64,000 nucleotides of DNA. Origin: OCS155 cluster bacterium AG-426-D23. GTDB lineage: Bacteria; Actinomycetota; Acidimicrobiia; Actinomarinales; Actinomarinaceae. A program made the translations under genes and the position numbers. The stretch covers positions 85,009-149,008 of the forward strand of contig QCNO01000003.1 of assembly GCA_003213165.1 (NCBI GenBank), read 5' to 3'. The stretch's first letter is position 1, and each line of letters starts with the position of its first letter. This document shows positions 43,073 to 51,685 of the stretch, one piece after another. The notes below the pieces were generated by a model, which worked only from the letters and a program-made list of their open reading frames with translations, was not told the origin of the DNA and ran no database searches.

Positions 43073-43897
43073 TTAGATATCAAATTGTAATAAATCTTTA
43101 CCAACTACAATATCTCCATCAAAATGTTTAGCAATTCTTTGTACTAAGATATTTTCATCAAATACAGGGGGTACAAAATGGTTTAAAACTAATTTTTTAA
43201 TCCTTGCATTACTTGCTAAAAGCCCAACTTCTTCCGGTGTCGTGTGATAATCACTAATGTTTTCAATCGTTTCAGATGACATTCGCGCTGAATCGTAGTC
43301 CAAACCCACAAAGACTTCATGCACTAAAATATCGGCATCTTTTGAAGCTTTTTCCAGAACCTCACTGTATCGAGTGTCTCCAGAAAAAATTATATTCTTT
43401 GATCCCAAAATAAATTTATATCCATATGCAGGATCAACAGGGTGGTGGTCCACTGTTACACTTTCTATAGTTGTGTTATCTAGGTTAATTTTTAATTCAT
43501 TATTAATTTCGTTAATTTCATATGCTAAACCATCTAAATTAGGTCTTTTCTCCCATTCTTTTCGTAAATCTAATTCTTCTTTGTAAGCTTCAAAAATTTT
43601 ATTGAAATGGCTTTTTAGACCTTTTGGGCCAAATACTTTAAATTTAGTTTCTCGCCCAGTGTGCCATCCAGATATAAATAATTGATATAAATCAACAATA
43701 TGATCGGAATGTAAATGGGTAATAAAAATGTAATCTATTTCACCTGGTTTTATTCCTACTTCACTAAGCCTTTGAGTAACTCCCGAACCAGCATCAATTA
43801 AATAATTTATTCCGTCATATGAAATTAAACTACTTGGTCCGTATCTTAAGTGACTTGGGCTTGGGCAACCAGTGCCTAGAAGGGTTAATTTGTTCAT
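43073..43897 (-). CDS. Metallo-beta-lactamase fold hydrolase, RNase Z-like
   Basis: A two-metal hydrolase. The metal site is FITHLHSDHIVDLYQLF (HxHxDH near residue 62), a further His near residue 138 (VTVDHHPVD), Asp in NIIFSGDTRYSEVL near 158 and His in LVLNHFVPP near residue 246. The opening LTLLGTGCPSPSHLRYGPSS matches RNase Z and arylsulfatase-like relatives; the tRNA exosite arm of RNase Z is replaced by a short helical insert (residues about 95-125). I take ATG 43897, not the TTG at 43912. It follows holB at one base. The substrate is not settled: tRNA 3' ends or a small ester. Confidence 0.82.
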   Translation of the reverse strand: MNKLTLLGTGCPSPSHLRYGPSSLISYDGINYLIDAGSGVTQRLSEVGIKPGEIDYIFITHLHSDHIVDLYQLFISGWHTGRETKFKVFGPKGLKSHFNKIFEAYKEELDLRKEWEKRPNLDGLAYEINEINNELKINLDNTTIESVTVDHHPVDPAYGYKFILGSKNIIFSGDTRYSEVLEKASKDADILVHEVFVGLDYDSARMSSETIENISDYHTTPEEVGLLASNARIKKLVLNHFVPPVFDENILVQRIAKHFDGDIVVGKDLLQFDI

Positions 43898-43898
43898 A

Positions 43899-44738
43899 TT
43901 ATGAAACCTCAAGTGACAAGTTGCTTAATACTACTTGTGGCCTCATTCCAGAACTTATATCTGCCATAGCAATTTCCACTTTGACAGCAAATTCATACAT
44001 CTCTCTTGACATGTTCTGTTGAATTATTATTGAGTTAGTTAAATACTCTAGACATCTAACAATCAGCGAATTAAGGGTTAAAGATACATCATCATCAAGA
44101 CCATCAATGACTTTCTTGCATTCGTTTATTAAAGAAAATGAGTGGATCAAATTACTTAACTCTTTTTTTTGAATTGTTAGGACATCTAAAACCTTTTTAA
44201 AAGATTGCTTTTCGTCAAATATTTCGAGATCTAAAAAATCAATAAAGTCTTCATTTGAATAATTAAACTGTATATCTTTGTCAGTATCAACGAAAATAGC
44301 TCTACATCTACTTTTTATAGTTGAAAGAATCATATTATTTGAATCATCTCGGCTGTGAGACCAAAAATTACCAGTAGATAGTATTAAAAATACACTTGTT
44401 TTTGATGGCTCTTCAATAGTCTTCAAAAGTGCATTTGAAGCTTCCTCGGTCAAAGATTTTAGTGGTGGAAATATAACGACCTTATACCTTCCCTCAATTG
44501 GAGAAAGGTTATCTTGAGTTATAACTGTTCTGATATCTTCAACTCCTAATGTGCGAAGATTGTCAGATTCAACTATTTTTATATCTGGATGATTGTCAAT
44601 AGATTCATCATCAAATGCAATAAGGCCTGCGAATTTTTTTGCTTGTTTGATAAGTTCTCTTGATGAGTTTGAAAACAAAAGATAGGCATGAAATACGCCA
44701 TCAAGCTCTTTTTCAAGTGATTTATTTAGCTTTGTCAA
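43899..44738 (-). CDS. holB: DNA polymerase III subunit delta prime
   Basis: Clamp-loader subunit that helps open the sliding clamp. The sequence shows HAYLLFSNSSRELIKQAKKF where ATP-binding relatives have a P-loop (altered here, as is usual in delta prime), RYKVVIFPPLKSLTEEASNA, LLKTIEEPSKTSVFLIL near residue 111 and the sensor-like STIKSRCRAIFV near 140. The zinc-binding Cys cluster of E. coli delta prime is absent. The start is a TTG (44738) within the end of tmk, and tmk-holB is a conserved pair. Confidence 0.87.
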   Translation of the reverse strand: MTKLNKSLEKELDGVFHAYLLFSNSSRELIKQAKKFAGLIAFDDESIDNHPDIKIVESDNLRTLGVEDIRTVITQDNLSPIEGRYKVVIFPPLKSLTEEASNALLKTIEEPSKTSVFLILSTGNFWSHSRDDSNNMILSTIKSRCRAIFVDTDKDIQFNYSNEDFIDFLDLEIFDEKQSFKKVLDVLTIQKKELSNLIHSFSLINECKKVIDGLDDDVSLTLNSLIVRCLEYLTNSIIIQQNMSREMYEFAVKVEIAMADISSGMRPQVVLSNLSLEVS

Positions 44739-45333
44739 TTCCTAACCAGTCGCGTACCATAAACAAATTTTCTTCTAAACTATTTTCAGCGTCTAATACT
44801 AGAAAGTTTTCCAAAAATTCGTTTGAAAGTCTCAAGTATCCTTCTCTTATTCTTTGAAAAAATTCTATTTTGTCGCTACCAATTCTGTCTGCAACTTTTT
44901 GACGATCTAAGGAAACTAATGGATCAATATCAAGTAAAACAACTTTTTCTGGCCAGAGACCTCCAACAGCGATATCGTTTAACTGATATATTTTTTCATA
45001 ACCCAATTCTCTTCCAACTCCCTGGTAAGCAACAGAGGAATATGCACTTCTATCTGACAAAATTTTAATTCCATTTTGAATTGATGGTTTTATGAGTTCA
45101 TTTACTAACTGAGATCTTTGAGCACAGAATAATAGAGCTTCGGTTAGGGGGCTAACTTTATAATCATGACTTAACAATAACTCCCTGATACCTTCGCCAA
45201 CTTTAGTCCCACCTGGTTCTCTAACTATCTTATTTTCTATTTTTTTCTCATCTAAAATTTTTGAAAGCTGCTCAATTATACTTGACTTTCCAGATCCATC
45301 AATCCCCTCAAAGGCTACATAGTCACAATTCAT
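44722..45333 (-). CDS. tmk: Thymidylate kinase
   Basis: Phosphorylates dTMP to dTDP. P-loop FEGIDGSGKSSIIEQLSKIL near residue 8, the dTMP-binding REPGGTKVGEGIRELLL near residue 40, LLFCAQRSQLVNE, and the DRSAYSSVAYQGVGREL block near residue 93. Length 203 is standard. It overlaps holB by 17 bases and the upstream MFS gene by four. Confidence 0.95.
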   Translation of the reverse strand: MNCDYVAFEGIDGSGKSSIIEQLSKILDEKKIENKIVREPGGTKVGEGIRELLLSHDYKVSPLTEALLFCAQRSQLVNELIKPSIQNGIKILSDRSAYSSVAYQGVGRELGYEKIYQLNDIAVGGLWPEKVVLLDIDPLVSLDRQKVADRIGSDKIEFFQRIREGYLRLSNEFLENFLVLDAENSLEENLFMVRDWLGIDKAK

Positions 45334-46661
45334 AATGGTTCATCTTCATCAGTATCAAGATTTAATCTTAACTTGTTAAAATTGGAATTTTCAAATCCAA
45401 AATCTTTAATTATCATCCTGTAGCCTTTAATAAATGTAATTAAACCAGAAGTCAATATAAGACCAGAGCTTATTCTTAAAACGACCAGCACTCCGTCGAA
45501 TTCAAAATATTGATTTATGAAATTTGCAGCAAATCCAGAAATAAATAATGAGAGTAGAATTGATAATCTTCCAATTGTATAAAAGTTACCAAATACTCTT
45601 CCCCTTAAATTTTTGTCTGTTGTACTTTGAAGATAACTTATAGTCAACAGATAAACAGATCCTGAACCTATGCCTGAAATAAAAATAAAAAATAAGAGTG
45701 TTGAAAATTCTGATGAGTTAAATGCAAATAAAAGTGAGAGACCAGTTATTACCATGCTTATTCCAATAAAAAATGAAATTCTACTGAATGAGGTAACAAA
45801 ATAACTTAAAATTACCATAGTAAAAATTATCCCAAACCCAAACGAAGCAATCATAAAGCCAAAAGAGCTTTGGGTAAACTTTAGTGACTCTGTCAAGTAT
45901 GTATTTCCTAATACAAAAAGAGCGCCTGCCCCTACCAAACTTAATGATATGGATGTTGTAACTGTTCTAAGTTCATGAACTGAAAGAAAATAATTTAAGC
46001 CTTCCTTAAGATCACCAAAAACATTTGATTGTTTTTTTACATTTTCGTTTGGCGATCCTGTTTCAAGATATAAAAGCAATAATGATGAAATTAAAAAAGT
46101 GATTGAATCAACAACAAATATTACAGACCCATTCCAACCATTTCCATAAGAAACAATTCCTTCAATCAATGAATTATCAGAGATTACACCGAAAGCTAAC
46201 GAAGCTAATGGAAGGGACGCGTATGTACCTACTGTAAATAGAGAGTTTGCTTTTACTAAATATTCATCATCAACCACTTCGGGAACTACTGATTCTCTTG
46301 AAGGTTGCCTAATAAGAGAAAATATTTCAGATAAAAAATTTATAAGGAAAAGTTGAATTAGGGTCGTCGTGAAAAAAAGACCAAGAACTATACCCATTCT
46401 TGATAGATCACATATGATCATCACATTTTTTTTATTAAACCTATCAGCCAATATTCCTGCAAATGACGACATAAGTGCAGGGATTATCCTTGCAACAATT
46501 GGAATAACAGCGGTTAGTTCGGAATTGCCACCTTCGGTCCCTAGATAGCTTGCTAATGCAACAGAAGCAAATAATGTTGCCCAATCACCAAAGCTTGATA
46601 AAGTGCCTGACCACCAAAGAACTGAGAACTGAGATTTTGAAAATATTTTTATTGATTTCAT
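45330..46661 (-). CDS. Major facilitator superfamily transporter
   Basis: A 443-residue permease with twelve predicted helices. Seen: WWSGTLSSFGDWATLFASVA at the N-terminus and SFAGILADRFNKKNVMIICD, the loop 2-3 motif near residue 67, then RQPSRESVVPEVVDDEYLVK near residue 118, typical of the macrolide/enterobactin exporter branch. The C-terminal 40 residues are hydrophilic (TDEDEPL at the end). Substrate unknown. It is the first gene of the run to tmk, holB and the MBL hydrolase, divergent from topA. Confidence 0.83.
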   Translation of the reverse strand: MKSIKIFSKSQFSVLWWSGTLSSFGDWATLFASVALASYLGTEGGNSELTAVIPIVARIIPALMSSFAGILADRFNKKNVMIICDLSRMGIVLGLFFTTTLIQLFLINFLSEIFSLIRQPSRESVVPEVVDDEYLVKANSLFTVGTYASLPLASLAFGVISDNSLIEGIVSYGNGWNGSVIFVVDSITFLISSLLLLYLETGSPNENVKKQSNVFGDLKEGLNYFLSVHELRTVTTSISLSLVGAGALFVLGNTYLTESLKFTQSSFGFMIASFGFGIIFTMVILSYFVTSFSRISFFIGISMVITGLSLLFAFNSSEFSTLLFFIFISGIGSGSVYLLTISYLQSTTDKNLRGRVFGNFYTIGRLSILLSLFISGFAANFINQYFEFDGVLVVLRISSGLILTSGLITFIKGYRMIIKDFGFENSNFNKLRLNLDTDEDEPL

Positions 46662-46748
46662 TGCCTTATATTCATCCTAGTAAATGTTTAGAATACTTTT
46701 TTTCTTAAATCCTGTACATATGACAAAAATAGTGTTATCAATAAGGAC

Positions 46749-49439
46749 ATGTCAAAACCTTTAGTTATTGTTGAGTCGCCAACAAAAGTTAAAACTATTT
46801 CTAAAATACTCGGTTCTGAATACATCGTAAAATCAAGTGTTGGTCACATAAGAGATCTTCCACGGAATACTAAAGCTATACCTGCTAATTTTTCCAATAA
46901 AGAAATTTTATGGGGTGCTGTTAAGCCTAAAAATTTTGAAAATATATATGTAATACCCGAAGATAGAAAAAAAATTGTCAATGAACTGAAAGATTTAGCA
47001 GATGAAGCATCGGATGTATATCTAGCGACTGATGATGACAGAGAAGGTGAAGCTATTGCATATCATTTGATGGAATCTCTTGAACTCAAAAGTGAACCTA
47101 AGAGAATTAAATTCAATGAGATCACAGAAGCAGCTGTAAAAACAGCAATAAATAACCCTGAAACCATAGATATTGGTAAATTTAAATCTTACGAAGCTAG
47201 GAGAACCCTTGATCGGATGATAGGATATGAAATTTCACCAAAAGTTAGAGATCTCGGAGGAGCATTTATCTCTACAGGAAGAGTGCAGGGTCCTGCGATT
47301 AGGTTAATAGTTGAAAGAGAAGAAGAAAGATTAAAGTTTGTAAAATCAAAATATTTTGAAATCAAGGCATTGTGTAAAAGTGATGATTATGAATTTACAG
47401 CAAATCTTAAAAGAGTTAATGGAAAAAGGTTAGCTTCATCTTCTGATTTTAATGAAAATGGAAATAAGACTAGTAAGGATAAAAAATACCTAGATGAAAA
47501 TGAAGCTAACGAAATAGTTAGTATATTAAAAAATCAAACTGCATCAATCTCATCCATTAAAGAGTCTTCTCGGAGTGGTAAGCCTCCAAAGCCATTTAAA
47601 ACAACAAGTTTACAATCTTCAGCTAGAAGCAACTTGGGTTTTCAGCCAAGAAAAACTATGAGTGTGGCCCAGCGACTTTACCAAGAAGGATTAATTACAT
47701 ATATGAGAACTGATTCAATTAGGTTATCAGATGTCGCAATTAAAGCCTCGAGAGCTTATATTAAGGATAATTTTTCTGAAAAACACTTACCTGATTCTCC
47801 AAATCTATATGGTGACAGCAAAAATGCACAAGCAGCCCATGAAGCAATTAGGCCTTCTGGTGAAAGCTTTACTACTCCTCGCGAATTACTGAAAACACAT
47901 AAAGAGGACAGTGATGAATACAAGCTTTACAGTTTAATTTTCAACACAACAGTCGCATCTCAGATGACTGATGCTCAAGGAATTACGAAAACTATTGAAA
48001 TAGAAGCGAAAGAAAATATTTACTCTCCTTTAATTTTGGGAATCTCAGGGACAACTTGGACATTTGGTGGATATAGGGATTTAATTAAAGATTTGTCAGA
48101 GAAGTCTCAAGAGCTTCCAGACTTGAGAGAAAATGATGAAATAAAAATTATTGAATCAGAGAGTGAAGAAAAATATACAAATCCACCCAATAGATATTCT
48201 TCAACTTCTCTTATTAATAAATTGGAGGAATTAGGTATAGGTAGGCCATCAACATATGTTTCAATTATTGAAAGTATTACTTCTGTGTTTATAAATTCTG
48301 AATCTAGTCTGAAACCAAGAATTTTGGCAATAGCTTTAATCAATAACTTCATGAAACCGTATTTCAATCAATATATTGATTATGAGTTCTCAAAAACTAT
48401 GGAAGATGAATTAGATTTAATTCTTGAAAGTAAAAATCCAGAGGAATCAAAAATTAAATTTCTTCAGAAATCTCATGAGACAATCAAAAGCCACGTTGAA
48501 GATTATGGTATCCAAGACCCACTGGCTTTGACTACTGTAAAATTACCATTTGAATCACGGTACGTCGTAAAAACAGGAAGAATACAGGGGAAAATACCAT
48601 ATCCATATTTATTGAGAGATGATGATTTTAAGGTTGGATTACCTCCCGAAATAACCATAGAAGAAATAGAAGAAGAATATATAAGTGAAGTTGAAGACCA
48701 ACAAGAAAAAAGCTTAAAAAAGGAGAGGATAGTTACAAAATGCCCTGAATGTTCTTCATCCATTTTTATAAAACTTGGACCAAATGGAAGTTTTTATATA
48801 CAACATGGAATAAAAGAAAAAGGTGTAAGGCAAGAAAAATGCGTTTACAAAAATTTAATTGGACCTATTTTTGAAGATGAAGATCCAGATAAATTAACAG
48901 AAGAAGAATGTATTAAGAGATTTTCACTATCAGCTAAAAATCCTAGATATGTCACATCGTTAAATGAATGGACCTATTCTGCAGCAGTTGGACCCTATGG
49001 AGGTTATGCAATGAAACAACGAAACAGAACGGTATTCGAAAATTTAGAATTAGCGGAAATGAAGAAGGATGAAATAAGAGAGTTGATAGAAAATGAAAAA
49101 TCTAGAAAAATATCTAATTTTCTTGGTGGTGAAATATTGAAACTTCCAAAAAGTGCAAGCAAGGAAAGTATGATTGATAAAATTTCTAAACATTTTGAAC
49201 TTAGTGAGAAGGACATAAAGACACTATCGAAAGAACATCTAGTAGAACTTGCTAAATCACTAGAGATAGTATTTTATAGAGGAAGATTCAGAATGAAGCC
49301 TGAGGATGCAACTAAAGATAATCTTATTAACAAAATTCTTTTTGAGAAAAAAAACAAACCACTAGAAAGTCCAAGAAAAGCTCTAACTGTTACGCCTTCA
49401 GAAGTTCTTGAATTGTTTGGAGATATTGAAACTAGTTAG
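46749..49439 (+). CDS. topA: DNA topoisomerase I
   Basis: A type IA enzyme that relaxes negative supercoils. TOPRIM domain: LVIVESPTKVKTISKILG at residue 5 and VYLATDDDREGEAIAYHL near residue 92. ARRTLDRMIGYEISP near 152; the active-site Tyr is in LITYMRTDSIRLSD near residue 318. The C-terminal third has a CxxC ribbon (KCPECSSSIF, near residue 661) with only one later Cys (QEKC), so the zinc site is incomplete, then GPYGGYAM-type repeats and a Lys-rich tail. Length 896 is typical. AAGGA precedes the ATG. It is convergent with the glycosyltransferase gene (eight-base overlap). Confidence 0.95.
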   Translation: MSKPLVIVESPTKVKTISKILGSEYIVKSSVGHIRDLPRNTKAIPANFSNKEILWGAVKPKNFENIYVIPEDRKKIVNELKDLADEASDVYLATDDDREGEAIAYHLMESLELKSEPKRIKFNEITEAAVKTAINNPETIDIGKFKSYEARRTLDRMIGYEISPKVRDLGGAFISTGRVQGPAIRLIVEREEERLKFVKSKYFEIKALCKSDDYEFTANLKRVNGKRLASSSDFNENGNKTSKDKKYLDENEANEIVSILKNQTASISSIKESSRSGKPPKPFKTTSLQSSARSNLGFQPRKTMSVAQRLYQEGLITYMRTDSIRLSDVAIKASRAYIKDNFSEKHLPDSPNLYGDSKNAQAAHEAIRPSGESFTTPRELLKTHKEDSDEYKLYSLIFNTTVASQMTDAQGITKTIEIEAKENIYSPLILGISGTTWTFGGYRDLIKDLSEKSQELPDLRENDEIKIIESESEEKYTNPPNRYSSTSLINKLEELGIGRPSTYVSIIESITSVFINSESSLKPRILAIALINNFMKPYFNQYIDYEFSKTMEDELDLILESKNPEESKIKFLQKSHETIKSHVEDYGIQDPLALTTVKLPFESRYVVKTGRIQGKIPYPYLLRDDDFKVGLPPEITIEEIEEEYISEVEDQQEKSLKKERIVTKCPECSSSIFIKLGPNGSFYIQHGIKEKGVRQEKCVYKNLIGPIFEDEDPDKLTEEECIKRFSLSAKNPRYVTSLNEWTYSAAVGPYGGYAMKQRNRTVFENLELAEMKKDEIRELIENEKSRKISNFLGGEILKLPKSASKESMIDKISKHFELSEKDIKTLSKEHLVELAKSLEIVFYRGRFRMKPEDATKDNLINKILFEKKNKPLESPRKALTVTPSEVLELFGDIETS

Positions 49440-50475
49440 TGTTTATTTTAAATTTTTCAACCACTGTTTCCCATGAAAAATTTTCTTCAACAAATAACTT
49501 TGAATTACTTCCAAATTCTTTAATCATGTCCTTATTTTCGTTGAAATATTTAATGGCATCATATATTTCGTTTCTTGAACCAACAATAAAGCCAGTTTTT
49601 CCAGGAATAATAGTTTCGAAAGCCCCTCCAGAACTTCCAACAAGAACCGGCAATCCATAGCTTGCAGCTTCTAAATAAACTAGTCCAAGGCCTTCATATT
49701 CTCTTCCAAAAAATCTAGATTTTGCAGGCATGACAAATATGTCTAAGTCTTTGTAAAAGCCATCCAACGCATTTTCATCATCATCTGAGTAAAAATTTAC
49801 TTCTTGAGATGAAATATCAGAAAGTTTTTTTAGATAATTCTCTAGTTTTCCATAACCAAAAATATTTAATGTAACGTCATATCCATCCATTTGTAAATCA
49901 TTTAAAGAATCTATAACCCAATCAATTTTTTTTCTGGATACAAATCTACTACTTACTCCTACAGTTAATTTTTCATTTACATTAAATTCTTTTTGATATT
50001 CATTTTTTTCAACACCTGCACCCATAAGTACAATCTCAGTTGAAGTAATTTCTTGTAATTTTCTACCTGTAAAATAGCTAACAGTAAATATTTTTTCTAA
50101 GGACTCAAGCGATCTTCTAAATATTTTTTTGACAATAGGAATCGAATCAATCACGTTAAATTCAGCTCCGTGAATAATCATATACTGCTTCAATCCAAAA
50201 TTTTTTAATTTATCAACTAAGTAGAACTGTGGATTGCTTGATGCGTGTAAAATTATTTCGATGTTGTGCTGGTTAATTATTTGATTAATTTCACTTAGAT
50301 GAGTTCTACTACCAAAGATAAACTTTGATTTAGAGTTAACAACATTAGGTCCTTCTGCCCAATTTGGAGCATATATTATTTTTTCAAATTCAAGATGATT
50401 TTCAAAAGATTTTATGTAAGTGGAAATTCCACCTTTTTTTGGAAAATAATCATTCGTTATAACTAATGTTTTCAT
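49432..50475 (-). CDS. Glycosyltransferase family 4 protein
   Basis: A retaining GT-B enzyme of the kind that adds mannose or similar sugars to lipid carriers. Seen: NDYFPKKGGISTYIKSFENH at the N-terminus (acceptor side), GAGVEKNEYQKEF, SRFVSRKKIDWVIDSLND near residue 181, and the nucleotide-sugar motif EYEGLGLVYLEAASYGLPVL near residue 262 followed by SSGGAFETI. The outline fits the PimB-like branch of actinobacteria; donor and acceptor are not certain. It starts 26 bases inside the phosphatase gene. Confidence 0.86.
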   Translation of the reverse strand: MKTLVITNDYFPKKGGISTYIKSFENHLEFEKIIYAPNWAEGPNVVNSKSKFIFGSRTHLSEINQIINQHNIEIILHASSNPQFYLVDKLKNFGLKQYMIIHGAEFNVIDSIPIVKKIFRRSLESLEKIFTVSYFTGRKLQEITSTEIVLMGAGVEKNEYQKEFNVNEKLTVGVSSRFVSRKKIDWVIDSLNDLQMDGYDVTLNIFGYGKLENYLKKLSDISSQEVNFYSDDDENALDGFYKDLDIFVMPAKSRFFGREYEGLGLVYLEAASYGLPVLVGSSGGAFETIIPGKTGFIVGSRNEIYDAIKYFNENKDMIKEFGSNSKLFVEENFSWETVVEKFKINTN

Positions 50476-51679
50476 ATCCTATTTTTCCTACATTATACGA
50501 CCATAAAGAATATTTGTTGTCCTTGACCTCCAAACAAGATACTCCTAAATTATTCGGAATCGTAAATGATGAAGCAGCTTTATGTTCTGGACAGTTTAAA
50601 AAAGTTGTAATTGCAGCTTTAATAGTTCCGCCATGACTTGCAATTAACATTTTGGCTTTATCATAATCGTTTAATAAATCTCTTACTCTAATGCCGGCTT
50701 CATTCATTGACTCTCCATCTATTCCATACTTAACTTTGAAGTTAACGAACAAGGACTGAATGAAATTTTCTCTATAATTTTCCATTATTTCTGATGTGCT
50801 TAAACCTTCCCACCGGCCTAAGTCCATTTCAGCTAAAAGGTTAGTTGCTGTTATATCTTGATCATCCACTATTAATGAGATAGTTTCTAAAGCTCTTTTA
50901 AACGAAGAAGATAAATATAAATCATAATTTGAAAATTTACCTTTGAGTTGTTTTGCAGTTTCAACACCATATGTATTTAAAGGATTGTCAACATGACCCT
51001 GCCATACGCCTTGAGTGTTAGAATCGGTCTGACCGTGTCTAATAAATGTTAAAATTCTACTTTTATCTTTAGCTGGATAATCAATATACGAATTAGGTAG
51101 ATGAATAGCATCGTTGAATTTATTAACTTGCATTACAGAGTCTCTTTTTATAACTGTAGAAATAGATGTATTTTGAATGTTGCCAATTGGATATGGATAC
51201 TGATTAAACCCTAGAACCAACCCTATAGCAGTACCAATAAAGAAGCCATGTGTCACTACTACGCATTCGGAGTCTTCATCAATATTGTCAAAAATATGAT
51301 CAACCTCTTTTTGAACTCTTAATTTAAATTCCTGAACAGATTCTCCATTTGGAAAAACATATGTGTCATATTGTAAAGCGTCGAATATGTCTAAATTGTT
51401 TGAGTATGTTTCTTTTACAGACTTGCCTGTAAAGTCTCCAACATTTATTTCTCTTAAATTTTCTCTTACGTTTGGTGAATCTGACAAGAAATAAGCAGTT
51501 TCTTTTGCTCTAGCTAGATCTGATGTAAAAACTGTTTGATTTTTTAAATTTATCCTTTTTGACAAAAGCTTGGCTTGAGCTTTTCCAGTTTTACTTAATT
51601 GTGTATTTGTATGACCTTGCCAAATTCCATCTTTATTTTGCTCTGTTTCTCCATGGCGAACAAAATGAACTGTTTTCAA
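50450..51679 (-). CDS. Tandem histidine phosphatase (two phosphoglycerate-mutase-like domains)
   Basis: One chain of 409 residues with two complete histidine-phosphatase domains. Domain 1 (about 1-195): HFVRHGETEQNKDGIWQGH, second acidic site NLREINVGDFTG, C-terminal His in VVTHGFFIG. Domain 2 (about 205-405): LTFIRHGQTDSNTQGVWQGH, LAEMDLGRWEG, His in LIASHGGTIKA. Both catalytic sets look intact. The domains are similar enough to suggest internal duplication. Substrate unknown; in actinobacteria such domains serve as alpha-ribazole or sugar phosphate phosphatases. Followed by the glycosyltransferase (26-base overlap). Confidence 0.87.
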   Translation of the reverse strand: MKTVHFVRHGETEQNKDGIWQGHTNTQLSKTGKAQAKLLSKRINLKNQTVFTSDLARAKETAYFLSDSPNVRENLREINVGDFTGKSVKETYSNNLDIFDALQYDTYVFPNGESVQEFKLRVQKEVDHIFDNIDEDSECVVVTHGFFIGTAIGLVLGFNQYPYPIGNIQNTSISTVIKRDSVMQVNKFNDAIHLPNSYIDYPAKDKSRILTFIRHGQTDSNTQGVWQGHVDNPLNTYGVETAKQLKGKFSNYDLYLSSSFKRALETISLIVDDQDITATNLLAEMDLGRWEGLSTSEIMENYRENFIQSLFVNFKVKYGIDGESMNEAGIRVRDLLNDYDKAKMLIASHGGTIKAAITTFLNCPEHKAASSFTIPNNLGVSCLEVKDNKYSLWSYNVGKIGYENISYNE

Positions 51680-51685
51680 TTATAT

